Below are positions 1 to 5,774 of a stretch of 5,774 nt of DNA, piece after piece. The position numbers and the translations under genes are program-made. The notes under the pieces are model-generated. The model was given only the letters and a program-made list of their open reading frames with translations, searched no databases and was not told the DNA's origin. The DNA is from Desulfocapsa sp. (GTDB taxonomy: Bacteria > Desulfobacterota > Desulfobulbia > Desulfobulbales > Desulfocapsaceae), in the NCBI GenBank assembly GCA_020717935.1, contig DYDK01000117.1, positions 1 through 5,774 of the forward strand, read 5' to 3'. Every line of letters starts with the position of its first letter. Position 1 is the stretch's first letter.

Positions 1-188
1 CGGAGTACAGGATAGGTGCGTTTAAAAAACGGTAAAAAACACCAAAAACAACCATGTACTGTTGCGCTGTCAGTAAAAAATAAAATTAGCACCACAAGCA
101 TGTGAGCCTATGCACAAATCCCCTGCGTAAAACTCGACGAGAGGGGGTTTCCGTTCAGGCACTATTTAGTGAACAAAGGACGAAAAAA
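1..188. other. A-rich upstream leader, no gene recognised
   Basis: No convincing coding frame, RNA gene or strong terminator is visible. The first 90 bases hold several A-runs, with related short units around 24-50 (GGTAAAAAAC followed by ACCAAAAAC), and then TAAAAT at 81-86. TAAAAT resembles a sigma-70 -10 box, but no good -35 hexamer lies at 16-18 bp spacing; TTGCGC at 62-67 is only 13 bp away. The segment presumably carries the promoter of the glucan synthase gene, which I cannot place firmly. The synthase reading frame stays open upstream to a GTG at 102, but the ATG at 189 is the better start. Confidence 0.4.
175..180 (+). promoter_or_regulatory. Ribosome binding site that decides the synthase start
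   Basis: AAAGGA lies 8 bases before the ATG at 189, a normal Shine-Dalgarno sequence and spacing. The open frame also contains a GTG at 102, but no purine-rich site stands at the right distance before it. The 29 residues between the two starts are basic and polar and unlike the conserved opening of the protein (MGVGILIGYF). I therefore take 189 as the start. Confidence 0.75.
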
Positions 189-3100
189 ATGGGCGTTGGT
201 ATTCTCATTGGGTATTTCACACAGCAGGATCAAGCCCGGGAAGCACTCCGGAAACTCAGCCGTCAGGGGTTCAACCGTACCGCCCTGGCCCATAAGGATG
301 CCGGTGGAACCGTCCATCTCGTCAATCTCTTCACTCAGCGTCTGCCCTTGAAAATAACCATGGCGGCCTGCCTGTTCGCAGGGATCGCCGGAATAGCTCC
401 TTTCCTCCTGTATGGGCTGAAGTTGTTCCCGCTTTGGGATACTTCCACGGCTCTGGGGGTGTTTTTTGCCGGTACCGCCATCGGCATGGCGGTGGCCTTC
501 CTCTGGTTCCGATGCTTTCTCCAGACGGCTGACCCCGGTGATATCCGTGACCACAGTCGCTGGCTCCTGCCCGGCGAGTATGTCCTCATCCTGCGGGCGT
601 CGGTTGCGTCTTTACAAGGTCCGGTAGCCCTGCTCCGGGAAATTGGAGAAACGCCTGTTCCGTTGTTCGTCCTCTATCCCAGGCTTGATCGACGGGTGCA
701 GGAACGGGCGACCACAATCAAACTCTCCCAATCACAGATTCAGGAACACGCCCGGCGTCACGCCGACGAGCAACGGGTGGACCCCAAACAGCAACATACC
801 ACCGAACTGCTGGTTCGTCTCAAACAGTCACGAAAATGGGTGCGTCAGGTCTGCGCCGATCTCACCGCCGCCAGCAATCTCGAACAAAGCACCACCCCGG
901 CGGCGGACTGGATTCTTGATAACGAGTATATCCTGGAAGGGAATGCCCGCGATATTCTGCTCAACCTGCCCCGTAATTTTTACCGGCAACTGCCCATCCT
1001 CTCCACTGATCCCTACCATGGACTGCCCTGCATCTACGGTCTGGCCAAGGATCTCGTCGCCCATTCGGAGATGCGTCTGGACCGGGAGAATATCCTGGCG
1101 TTTATCGAGGACTATCAATCAGTCCGCACCTTGAGCAGCGGCGAACTCTGGGCGATTCCCCAGATGATGCGCCTTGCTCTTATCGAAAGCATCCAGAGTC
1201 TCGCCGTTATTGCCCTCGACGACCTGCGCGAACGGCAACTGGCCGACTTCTGGGCCAACCGGCTCATTGCCGCCAATCGCCGCGATTCCAACCAGCTCTT
1301 CGTTGTCCTGGCGGAGCTTGCCCAGGCGGCACCCCATCCCAGCGCCTATTTCGGCGTGCAACTGGTAGGCCTGCTCTACGCCGAGACGGCCGCCCTCTCC
1401 CCGGTACAAAGCTGGCTGGAACGCACGCTCAAAACCCCCATGTACGACCTCAACCTGCAGGAACAGAACCGGCAGACCAGGGAGCAGTTGTCCTGCGGCA
1501 ACGCCTTTACCAGCCTGCGACAGCTTGGCCTGCTGGACTGGCGTGAGATCTTCGAGCAACTCAGCCGGGTGGAACAGTTGTTGCGCCTTGATCCGTCCGG
1601 CATCTACCCCCGCATGGATTTTGCCACCCGTGACTCATGCCGCCGGGCCGTTGAGGAGCTTACCCTCGCCGCGAAACAAACAGAGGTTCAGGTCGCGGAA
1701 CAGATCCTTGCCCTGGCGACAGAGGTAGGAGGCACATCAACAAGCGATGATCGGCAGGGCCATGTCGGTGCCTGGCTGGCCGGGGAAAAAAGGGCGGTGC
1801 TGGCCCGACGGCTCACCTGCCGGGAAACCTGCCGGTATCGCTTCCTGCAATGGATTACCAGCCATCACACCAGTGTCTATCTTTGCAGCATAGGCGGGAT
1901 CACCACGGTGCTGATCGGGTTGATCGTCATGCTGTCCCGGATCCCGGCGTTTCCCGCCCTTTGCCTTGGGCTGGCAATACTTCTGTTGGTTCCGGTCAGC
2001 CAGTTGGCCATCGAGGTGGTCAATTACCTGATCACCCGCCTGCTGCCAACCCGCTCTCTGCCCAAAATGGATTTCGAGGAGACCGCCATTCCCGACGCCT
2101 TCCGCACCTTGGTGGTGGTGCCGATGATGCTGGTGGATGCGGAGACGATCCGGGCCGAGGTGGAGAAGCTGGAGATCCGCTATCTGGCCAACAAGGAGGC
2201 CAATCTTCTGTTCAGCCTCTTCTCCGACTACACCGATTCCGTCACTGAAAGCCGCAAAGAGGACAGCGCCCTGCTGCAACTCGTGCGCAAAATGTTGGAA
2301 GATCTCAATACGCGCCATGGCGGCGAGCGGTTTTTTCTGTTTCATCGCGAACGAACCTGGAGTGAATCCGAACAACATTTTATCGGTTGGGAACGCAAAC
2401 GGGGAAAACTGGAAGAGTTGAACCGTCTGATCGACGGCACCCGGCCGGACAACGCCCCCCCGCTGGTGGAGGCGGGCGACCCGGAGCAGTTGGCGGACAT
2501 CCGTTTCATCATCACCCTGGACAGCGATACTCAGTTGCCCCACGCCACGGCCCGCAGGATGATCGAAACCCTGGCGCATCCCCTTAATCTGCCCCGTTTT
2601 GATGAGACGGGACGGATCACGGCCGGCTATACCCTTATCCAGCCTCGGGTGAGCCCGACCCTGAGCAGCACCAGCGCCTCGATCTTCAGCCGGCTTTTCG
2701 CCGATGCGGTCGGCATCGACCCCTACTCCCAGGCCGTGTCCGATGCCTATCAGGATCTCAGCGGCGAAGGGTCGTATCATGGCAAGGGGATCTACGATGT
2801 GCGCGCCTTCAGCCGTGTGTTGTCGGGGCGGTTTCCGGAAGAGAGGATCCTGAGCCACGACCTGATCGAAGGGGCCCATGTCCGGGTGGGACTGGCCAGC
2901 GACATTGAACTCTTTGATGAATTTCCGCAAGGCTACCAGAGCTACAGTAAACGCTCCCATCGCTGGATTCGCGGCGACTGGCAGATCGCGGGCTGGTTTC
3001 TTCCCCGCATTACCACTGATTCCGGTGGGCGCGGGATCAATCCGCTTTCCCTGCTCAACCGGTGGAAGATCCTCGACAACCTGCGCCGCAGCCTCCTGCC

Positions 3101-5459
3101 CGCCACCAGCCTGGCCCTGCTGCTGACGGCCTGGTTCATTTCCCCGCGACTCGGCGGTCTGGCCTCGCTGGTGGTGGGCATGCAACTCCTTTTTCATCCG
3201 CTGGCCCAGCCCCTGACCATGACCACGACCCACAAGGGGCTGAAATATTTTGACCCGGCCAAGGTTTTGCATGATCTGTTACGGGCGGCCACCGATGCCG
3301 CCCTGCTGCCGCATCAGGCCGCGGTGAATCTGGATGCCATCGTCCGGGTCTGGTACCGGCTCGCTATCTCCGGTCGCGGACTTCTGGAATGGAGCGCCCA
3401 GGCCACCCCCTGGCGCGGCTCCCGACGCCAGTTGCTTTTCGTTGCCGGCCTGGCTCTAAGCAGTCTCTTCAGTCTCGCTGCCGGCGCGGCAATCCGGGTT
3501 GTCAGGCCGGAGGCTCTCATTCAGGCCCTGCCCTGGCTTGCCCTCTGGTTTTCCGCCCCACTCCTTGGCTGGCTCCTCAATCTGCGCCCTGTGACATTAC
3601 TGCCGCAACATCCGCTGCCGGAAACCGACCGCCTTTTCCTCCGCCAGATCGCCCGGCGGACCTGGCGCTATTTTTCGGCCTTTGTCAGCGAGGATACCTC
3701 CTGGCTGCCGCCCGACAATTTCCAGGTTGCCCATAATCAGAGCCTGGCCATGCGCACCAGTCCGACCAACATCGGCCTCTGGATGACCAGCACCCTGGGC
3801 GCTCATGATTGCGGTTACCTGACCATTGATCAAACCATCGAAAAACTGGGTCACACCATGGCGACCATCAGTCGTCTCAAGCGCTATCAAGGGCATCTGC
3901 TCAACTGGTACGACATCCAAAGCCTGGCGCCGCTCGAACCTCGCTATGTCTCCACCGTCGACAGCGGCAATCTGCTGGGCGCGCTCTGGGCCCTGGAGCA
4001 GGGGTTGGGCGAACTGGTGCATCAACCGATTATGGATGGCAAGACCTTTGACGGTCTGGCGGACACCGGGCTGGTCTTAAAACAGGTCGTAACCGACCAG
4101 GGCGTTGCCAACTTCTGTCACCCCGTGCTCGACCAGCTCTTAGTCGAATGCAAGACGCCACCAGCAGACCTTATTGAGCTTCTCCGTCTGCAACAACGCG
4201 TGCAACGCCAAGTTGAGGAGATGGCCATGATTGCCGGAGGTATGGTGTGGGTCGTTGAGCTGGCCCAGCAACTTGCCGCCTGGATTGAAAACAGTGGCCG
4301 CTATCTCACCTGGGTCGAAATTCTCGCCGAAAAAAGCGGAGAGGAGCTAGCGTTGCTGGATCCAGCGGTACAACTCGCCATCCGCAAGGATCTTTGTCTA
4401 TCACCTTCGCTCACGACGCTGGCCCATGGACAAATCGACTCGATCCACATCCTTGGTGACATGCGGCAAGCCTCGCCCCCGCTTGAAGCACCACTTGCCG
4501 TCTGGATCGACCGATTGCTGGCGGCCTTTGCCACGGCACAATGGCTGGCAGGTGAAACCCTGGGAAAAACCGGGCAACTGATCAGTGACATCCATACGCT
4601 CTCGGATGGGATGAACATGCAGTTTCTCTATGCCCCCAAACGCAAGTTGTTCGCCATCGGCTACAATGTCTTTGCCGATCGCCTCGATCTTTCTAATTAC
4701 GATCTCCTGGCCAGTGAGGCCCGGCTCGGCAGCTTTGTCGCCATCGCCCGGGGCGATGTCCCCCTGGAGCACTGGTTCTCCATGAGCCGCCCCTATGGCG
4801 CCATCAACCAGAAGCGGGTACTGCTCAGTTGGACCGGCACCATGTTCGAATACCTGATGCCGCTGCTGTTCCAGCACTCCTACGGCAACTCACTGCTTGA
4901 CAAGTCGGCCCGGGAGGCGGTGGCGGTCCAGATGGCCTATGGCCACGCCCACAGGGTTCCATGGGGTATTTCCGAATCCGCCTTTGCCGATCTGGACCAG
5001 AACAAAACCTACCAGTACAAGGCCTTCGGCGTCCCGGCCCTCGGCCTGAAGCGCGGACTGGAGGAACAGTTGGTGGTGGCTCCCTATGCCACTCTGCTGG
5101 CCCTGAATCTCGCGCCCAACGAGACCGTGGAAAATCTCAAACAACTGTCCAGGCTTGGCCTGCTGGGCGAGTATGGCTATTTCGAGGCCATGGATTTCAG
5201 CCGGCAACCCCGCCGTGACAGCGGCAAAGAAAAACGAAAACGCGGGGTGATCATCGAGGCCTATATGGCCCATCACCAGGGCATGGCCTTCCTGGCCCTG
5301 ACCAACTTCCTCCATGGCAACCCCTTCCCGCGCCGCTTTCACAGCGACCCGCGGGTGCGCGCCTTTGAGGCCCTGCTCCAGGAACGCATCCCCACCCTGC
5401 CGCCCTTGCACCTCAATGTCATTAACTTAACACATCAAAAACGAATCAACTTATTGTAA
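189..5459 (+). CDS. ndvB: Cyclic beta-1,2-glucan synthase (NdvB/Cgs type), lacking the C-terminal GH94 domain
   Basis: Inner-membrane enzyme expected to polymerise glucose from UDP-glucose into beta-1,2-glucan and cyclise it. Residues are counted from the ATG at 189. Residues 1-160 form an alpha/beta module, recalling YflT/17M stress-protein domains, split by a membrane hairpin (about 55-110). Residues 185-540 match the NdvB N-terminal region (AADWILDNEYILE, GLPCIYGLAKDLVAH, SSGELWAIPQMMRLALIE). Two membrane segments lie at 560-625. The GT84 core follows (635-935), with DSD (D778/D780), HDLIEG (D891/E894) and RSHRWIRGDW (R922-W926), equivalent to the DxD, E/D and (Q/R)xxRW motifs. More membrane segments lie at about 965-1012 and 1080-1135. 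The glycoamylase-like cyclisation domain (about 1150-1740) shows RTSPTNIGLW, YVSTVDSGNL, MFEYLMP (E1554), GISES (E1596) and MAHHQGM. The protein ends at residue 1756, just after LLQERIP, where relatives continue into GH94, and its last 16 or so residues look unrelated. The frame is otherwise intact, so the remaining protein may still work. Family assignment is very secure; activity of the short form is inferred. Confidence 0.93.
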   Translation: MGVGILIGYFTQQDQAREALRKLSRQGFNRTALAHKDAGGTVHLVNLFTQRLPLKITMAACLFAGIAGIAPFLLYGLKLFPLWDTSTALGVFFAGTAIGMAVAFLWFRCFLQTADPGDIRDHSRWLLPGEYVLILRASVASLQGPVALLREIGETPVPLFVLYPRLDRRVQERATTIKLSQSQIQEHARRHADEQRVDPKQQHTTELLVRLKQSRKWVRQVCADLTAASNLEQSTTPAADWILDNEYILEGNARDILLNLPRNFYRQLPILSTDPYHGLPCIYGLAKDLVAHSEMRLDRENILAFIEDYQSVRTLSSGELWAIPQMMRLALIESIQSLAVIALDDLRERQLADFWANRLIAANRRDSNQLFVVLAELAQAAPHPSAYFGVQLVGLLYAETAALSPVQSWLERTLKTPMYDLNLQEQNRQTREQLSCGNAFTSLRQLGLLDWREIFEQLSRVEQLLRLDPSGIYPRMDFATRDSCRRAVEELTLAAKQTEVQVAEQILALATEVGGTSTSDDRQGHVGAWLAGEKRAVLARRLTCRETCRYRFLQWITSHHTSVYLCSIGGITTVLIGLIVMLSRIPAFPALCLGLAILLLVPVSQLAIEVVNYLITRLLPTRSLPKMDFEETAIPDAFRTLVVVPMMLVDAETIRAEVEKLEIRYLANKEANLLFSLFSDYTDSVTESRKEDSALLQLVRKMLEDLNTRHGGERFFLFHRERTWSESEQHFIGWERKRGKLEELNRLIDGTRPDNAPPLVEAGDPEQLADIRFIITLDSDTQLPHATARRMIETLAHPLNLPRFDETGRITAGYTLIQPRVSPTLSSTSASIFSRLFADAVGIDPYSQAVSDAYQDLSGEGSYHGKGIYDVRAFSRVLSGRFPEERILSHDLIEGAHVRVGLASDIELFDEFPQGYQSYSKRSHRWIRGDWQIAGWFLPRITTDSGGRGINPLSLLNRWKILDNLRRSLLPATSLALLLTAWFISPRLGGLASLVVGMQLLFHPLAQPLTMTTTHKGLKYFDPAKVLHDLLRAATDAALLPHQAAVNLDAIVRVWYRLAISGRGLLEWSAQATPWRGSRRQLLFVAGLALSSLFSLAAGAAIRVVRPEALIQALPWLALWFSAPLLGWLLNLRPVTLLPQHPLPETDRLFLRQIARRTWRYFSAFVSEDTSWLPPDNFQVAHNQSLAMRTSPTNIGLWMTSTLGAHDCGYLTIDQTIEKLGHTMATISRLKRYQGHLLNWYDIQSLAPLEPRYVSTVDSGNLLGALWALEQGLGELVHQPIMDGKTFDGLADTGLVLKQVVTDQGVANFCHPVLDQLLVECKTPPADLIELLRLQQRVQRQVEEMAMIAGGMVWVVELAQQLAAWIENSGRYLTWVEILAEKSGEELALLDPAVQLAIRKDLCLSPSLTTLAHGQIDSIHILGDMRQASPPLEAPLAVWIDRLLAAFATAQWLAGETLGKTGQLISDIHTLSDGMNMQFLYAPKRKLFAIGYNVFADRLDLSNYDLLASEARLGSFVAIARGDVPLEHWFSMSRPYGAINQKRVLLSWTGTMFEYLMPLLFQHSYGNSLLDKSAREAVAVQMAYGHAHRVPWGISESAFADLDQNKTYQYKAFGVPALGLKRGLEEQLVVAPYATLLALNLAPNETVENLKQLSRLGLLGEYGYFEAMDFSRQPRRDSGKEKRKRGVIIEAYMAHHQGMAFLALTNFLHGNPFPRRFHSDPRVRAFEALLQERIPTLPPLHLNVINLTHQKRINLL

Positions 5460-5499
5460 TTACAGAATGTTCATGTTATATACAACTATGCGGTTTACT
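5411..5499. other. AT-rich junction after the truncated synthase
   Basis: Base composition switches sharply from GC-rich codons to AT-rich sequence within a few codons of the conserved LLQERIP motif. The stop codon TAA (5457-5459) lies inside the perfect 10-bp palindrome TGTAATTACA (5455-5464). The segment encodes nothing recognisable beyond the synthase tail. It looks like intergenic or foreign DNA joined to the broken gene end. Confidence 0.55.
5454..5482 (+). promoter_or_regulatory. Possible sigma-70 promoter reading towards the palindrome and small ORF
   Basis: TTGTAA (5454-5459) and TATATA (5477-5482) are separated by 17 bp, and each matches four of six consensus bases. The site would drive transcription through the large palindrome into the small ORF at 5694. 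The match is modest and the AT-rich setting makes chance hits likely. The palindrome would fold in the transcript and could block or protect it. Confidence 0.25.
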
Positions 5500-5503
5500 T
5501 GTA

Positions 5504-5664
5504 AGGGCCTCGGCAAGAATAAATCATCCCGTTTTGCTGGTCTTTTCAGTCATCTTCTTCGTCGCGAAAAGAGTTACATAGCCCTGCTATGCGCCTCTTT
5601 CCGCTCCTCGAATATGACTGAAAATCCTGCGCAATACGGAACAATTTATTCTTGCCGAGGCCCT
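5504..5664. repeat. Large imperfect palindrome, MITE- or REP-like element
   Basis: Almost the whole segment is self-complementary. The outer arms (5504-5524 and 5644-5664) match perfectly over 21 bp, beginning AGGGCCTCGGCAAG. Inner arms TTTTCAGTCAT (5543-5553) and ATGACTGAAAA (5614-5624) match over 11 bp. The centre is CATAGC-CCT-GCTATG (5577-5591). The stretches between them pair imperfectly with small bulges. The element is non-coding and too short for a transposase. If its ends are taken as GGGCCTCGG and CCGAGGCCC (5505-5663), it is flanked on both sides by a direct TAA, a possible 3-bp target duplication. Transcribed, it would form a very long hairpin that could act as a two-way terminator or RNA-stabilising structure. 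Symmetry is directly visible; mobility is inferred from its form. Confidence 0.85.
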
Positions 5665-5680
5665 AACACATCTATTTCTC

Positions 5681-5688
5681 AAAGGAGG
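5681..5688 (+). promoter_or_regulatory. Strong ribosome binding site of the small downstream ORF
   Basis: AAAGGAGG is a near-perfect complement of the 16S rRNA 3' end and stands 5 bases before the ATG at 5694. It argues that translation starts there even though the frame closes after 24 codons. Confidence 0.75.
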
Positions 5689-5693
5689 ACAGC

Positions 5694-5774
5694 ATGGCTA
5701 AATTTCTTGAAAAAAATTGTCAAACTGGCATGGAACCTGCTTTCCAAAACCTGTGCCAATCTACTTGACTTTCT
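5694..5774 (+). CDS. Start of a small unidentified gene, probably frameshifted, cut by window end
   Basis: The ATG at 5694 follows a perfect Shine-Dalgarno site. Read straight, it gives a 24-residue peptide opening MAKFLEKNCQTG and ending at TGA (5766-5768). An A7 run lies at 5710-5716. Skipping one base there moves into the +1 frame, which stays open to the window edge and reads MAKFLEK then IVKLAWNLLSKTC and ANLLDF. That continuation is an amphipathic, protein-like stretch. The -1 frame is also open to the edge but reads less like a protein (LSNWHGTCFPKPVP). I do not recognise the product. It may be a true short peptide, a pseudogene with an indel, a slippage-controlled gene, or a homopolymer sequencing error. 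It lies 29 bp downstream of the palindrome. Confidence 0.4.

Larger units (their letters stand above)
5428..5672. repeat. 9-bp direct repeat TAACACATC bracketing the junction and palindrome
   Basis: TAACACATC occurs at 5428-5436, inside the last codons of the synthase, and again at 5664-5672, directly after the palindrome. The copies bracket 227 bp that include the AT-rich junction and the element. This could be a target duplication or a recombination scar, but a 9-bp match within about 250 bp can also arise by chance. Confidence 0.3.

Noticed and set aside
119..150. Possible terminator: TCCCCT pairing with AGGGGG followed by TTT
   Set aside because: The stem is only five or six pairs with a loop of about 17 bases and a three-base T tract, too weak for an intrinsic terminator, and no upstream gene end is visible.
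102..188. GTG start at 102 adding 29 residues to the synthase
   Set aside because: It has no properly spaced Shine-Dalgarno site, and the added residues are unlike the rest of the protein. The ATG at 189 has AAAGGA at 8-base spacing and begins the folded module.
1737..3272. Long reverse-strand open frame of about 510 codons opposite the synthase
   Set aside because: It lies wholly inside the GT84-coding region. Its translation is low-complexity (rich in G, Q, H, A) with no recognisable domain. Such frames are expected opposite GC-rich genes with strong third-position bias.
5694..5774. TGA at 5766 as a selenocysteine codon in the small ORF
   Set aside because: The residues before it (LCQST) match no selenoprotein motif I know, and the window ends 6 bases later, so no SECIS hairpin can be assessed. 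A frameshift at the A7 run explains the sequence better.

Overview
This window is dominated by one very long, uninterrupted forward gene (189-5459). It encodes a membrane-bound NdvB/ChvB/Cgs-type cyclic beta-1,2-glucan synthase. The protein keeps the N-terminal NdvB region, the GT84 glucosyltransferase core with its DxD, HDLxEG and RxxRW motifs, several membrane segments, and the glycoamylase-like (cyclisation) domain. It stops at the point where full-length family members continue into a C-terminal GH94 phosphorylase domain of roughly 1,000 residues. It is therefore a two-thirds-length synthase of about 1756 residues against roughly 2,800 for the Brucella, Agrobacterium and Sinorhizobium enzymes.

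Layout: 1-188 is an A-rich upstream leader with no recognisable gene, ending in a good Shine-Dalgarno sequence. 189-5459 is the synthase. At about 5411 the sequence changes abruptly from GC-rich coding to AT-rich DNA, and the last 16 or so residues of the protein read into this unrelated sequence. At 5504-5664 lies a roughly 160-bp nearly full-length palindrome with perfect 21-bp terminal arms, which looks like a non-autonomous MITE- or REP-type element. Just beyond it, a perfect AAAGGAGG ribosome binding site precedes the start of a small ORF. That ORF stops after 24 codons in its own frame, but runs on to the window edge in the +1 frame if the reading shifts at an A7 run.

Organism: GC-rich codon use in the large gene, canonical Shine-Dalgarno sites and the NdvB subtype with an extra N-terminal alpha/beta-plus-membrane-hairpin module suggest a free-living Gram-negative bacterium. 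A Desulfobacterota-like (deltaproteobacterial) or similar environmental lineage is possible, but this is a weak inference and the sequence alone does not fix the taxon.

How the parts relate: the synthase would polymerise UDP-glucose into beta-1,2-glucan at the inner membrane and cyclise it. The lost phosphorylase domain normally sets ring size. The repeat and the AT-rich junction sit immediately after the truncation, which points to a rearrangement that removed the 3' end of the gene. I do not see a multi-gene novel system here. The unusual content is the clean domain-boundary truncation, the large palindrome and the apparent frameshift in the following small gene.
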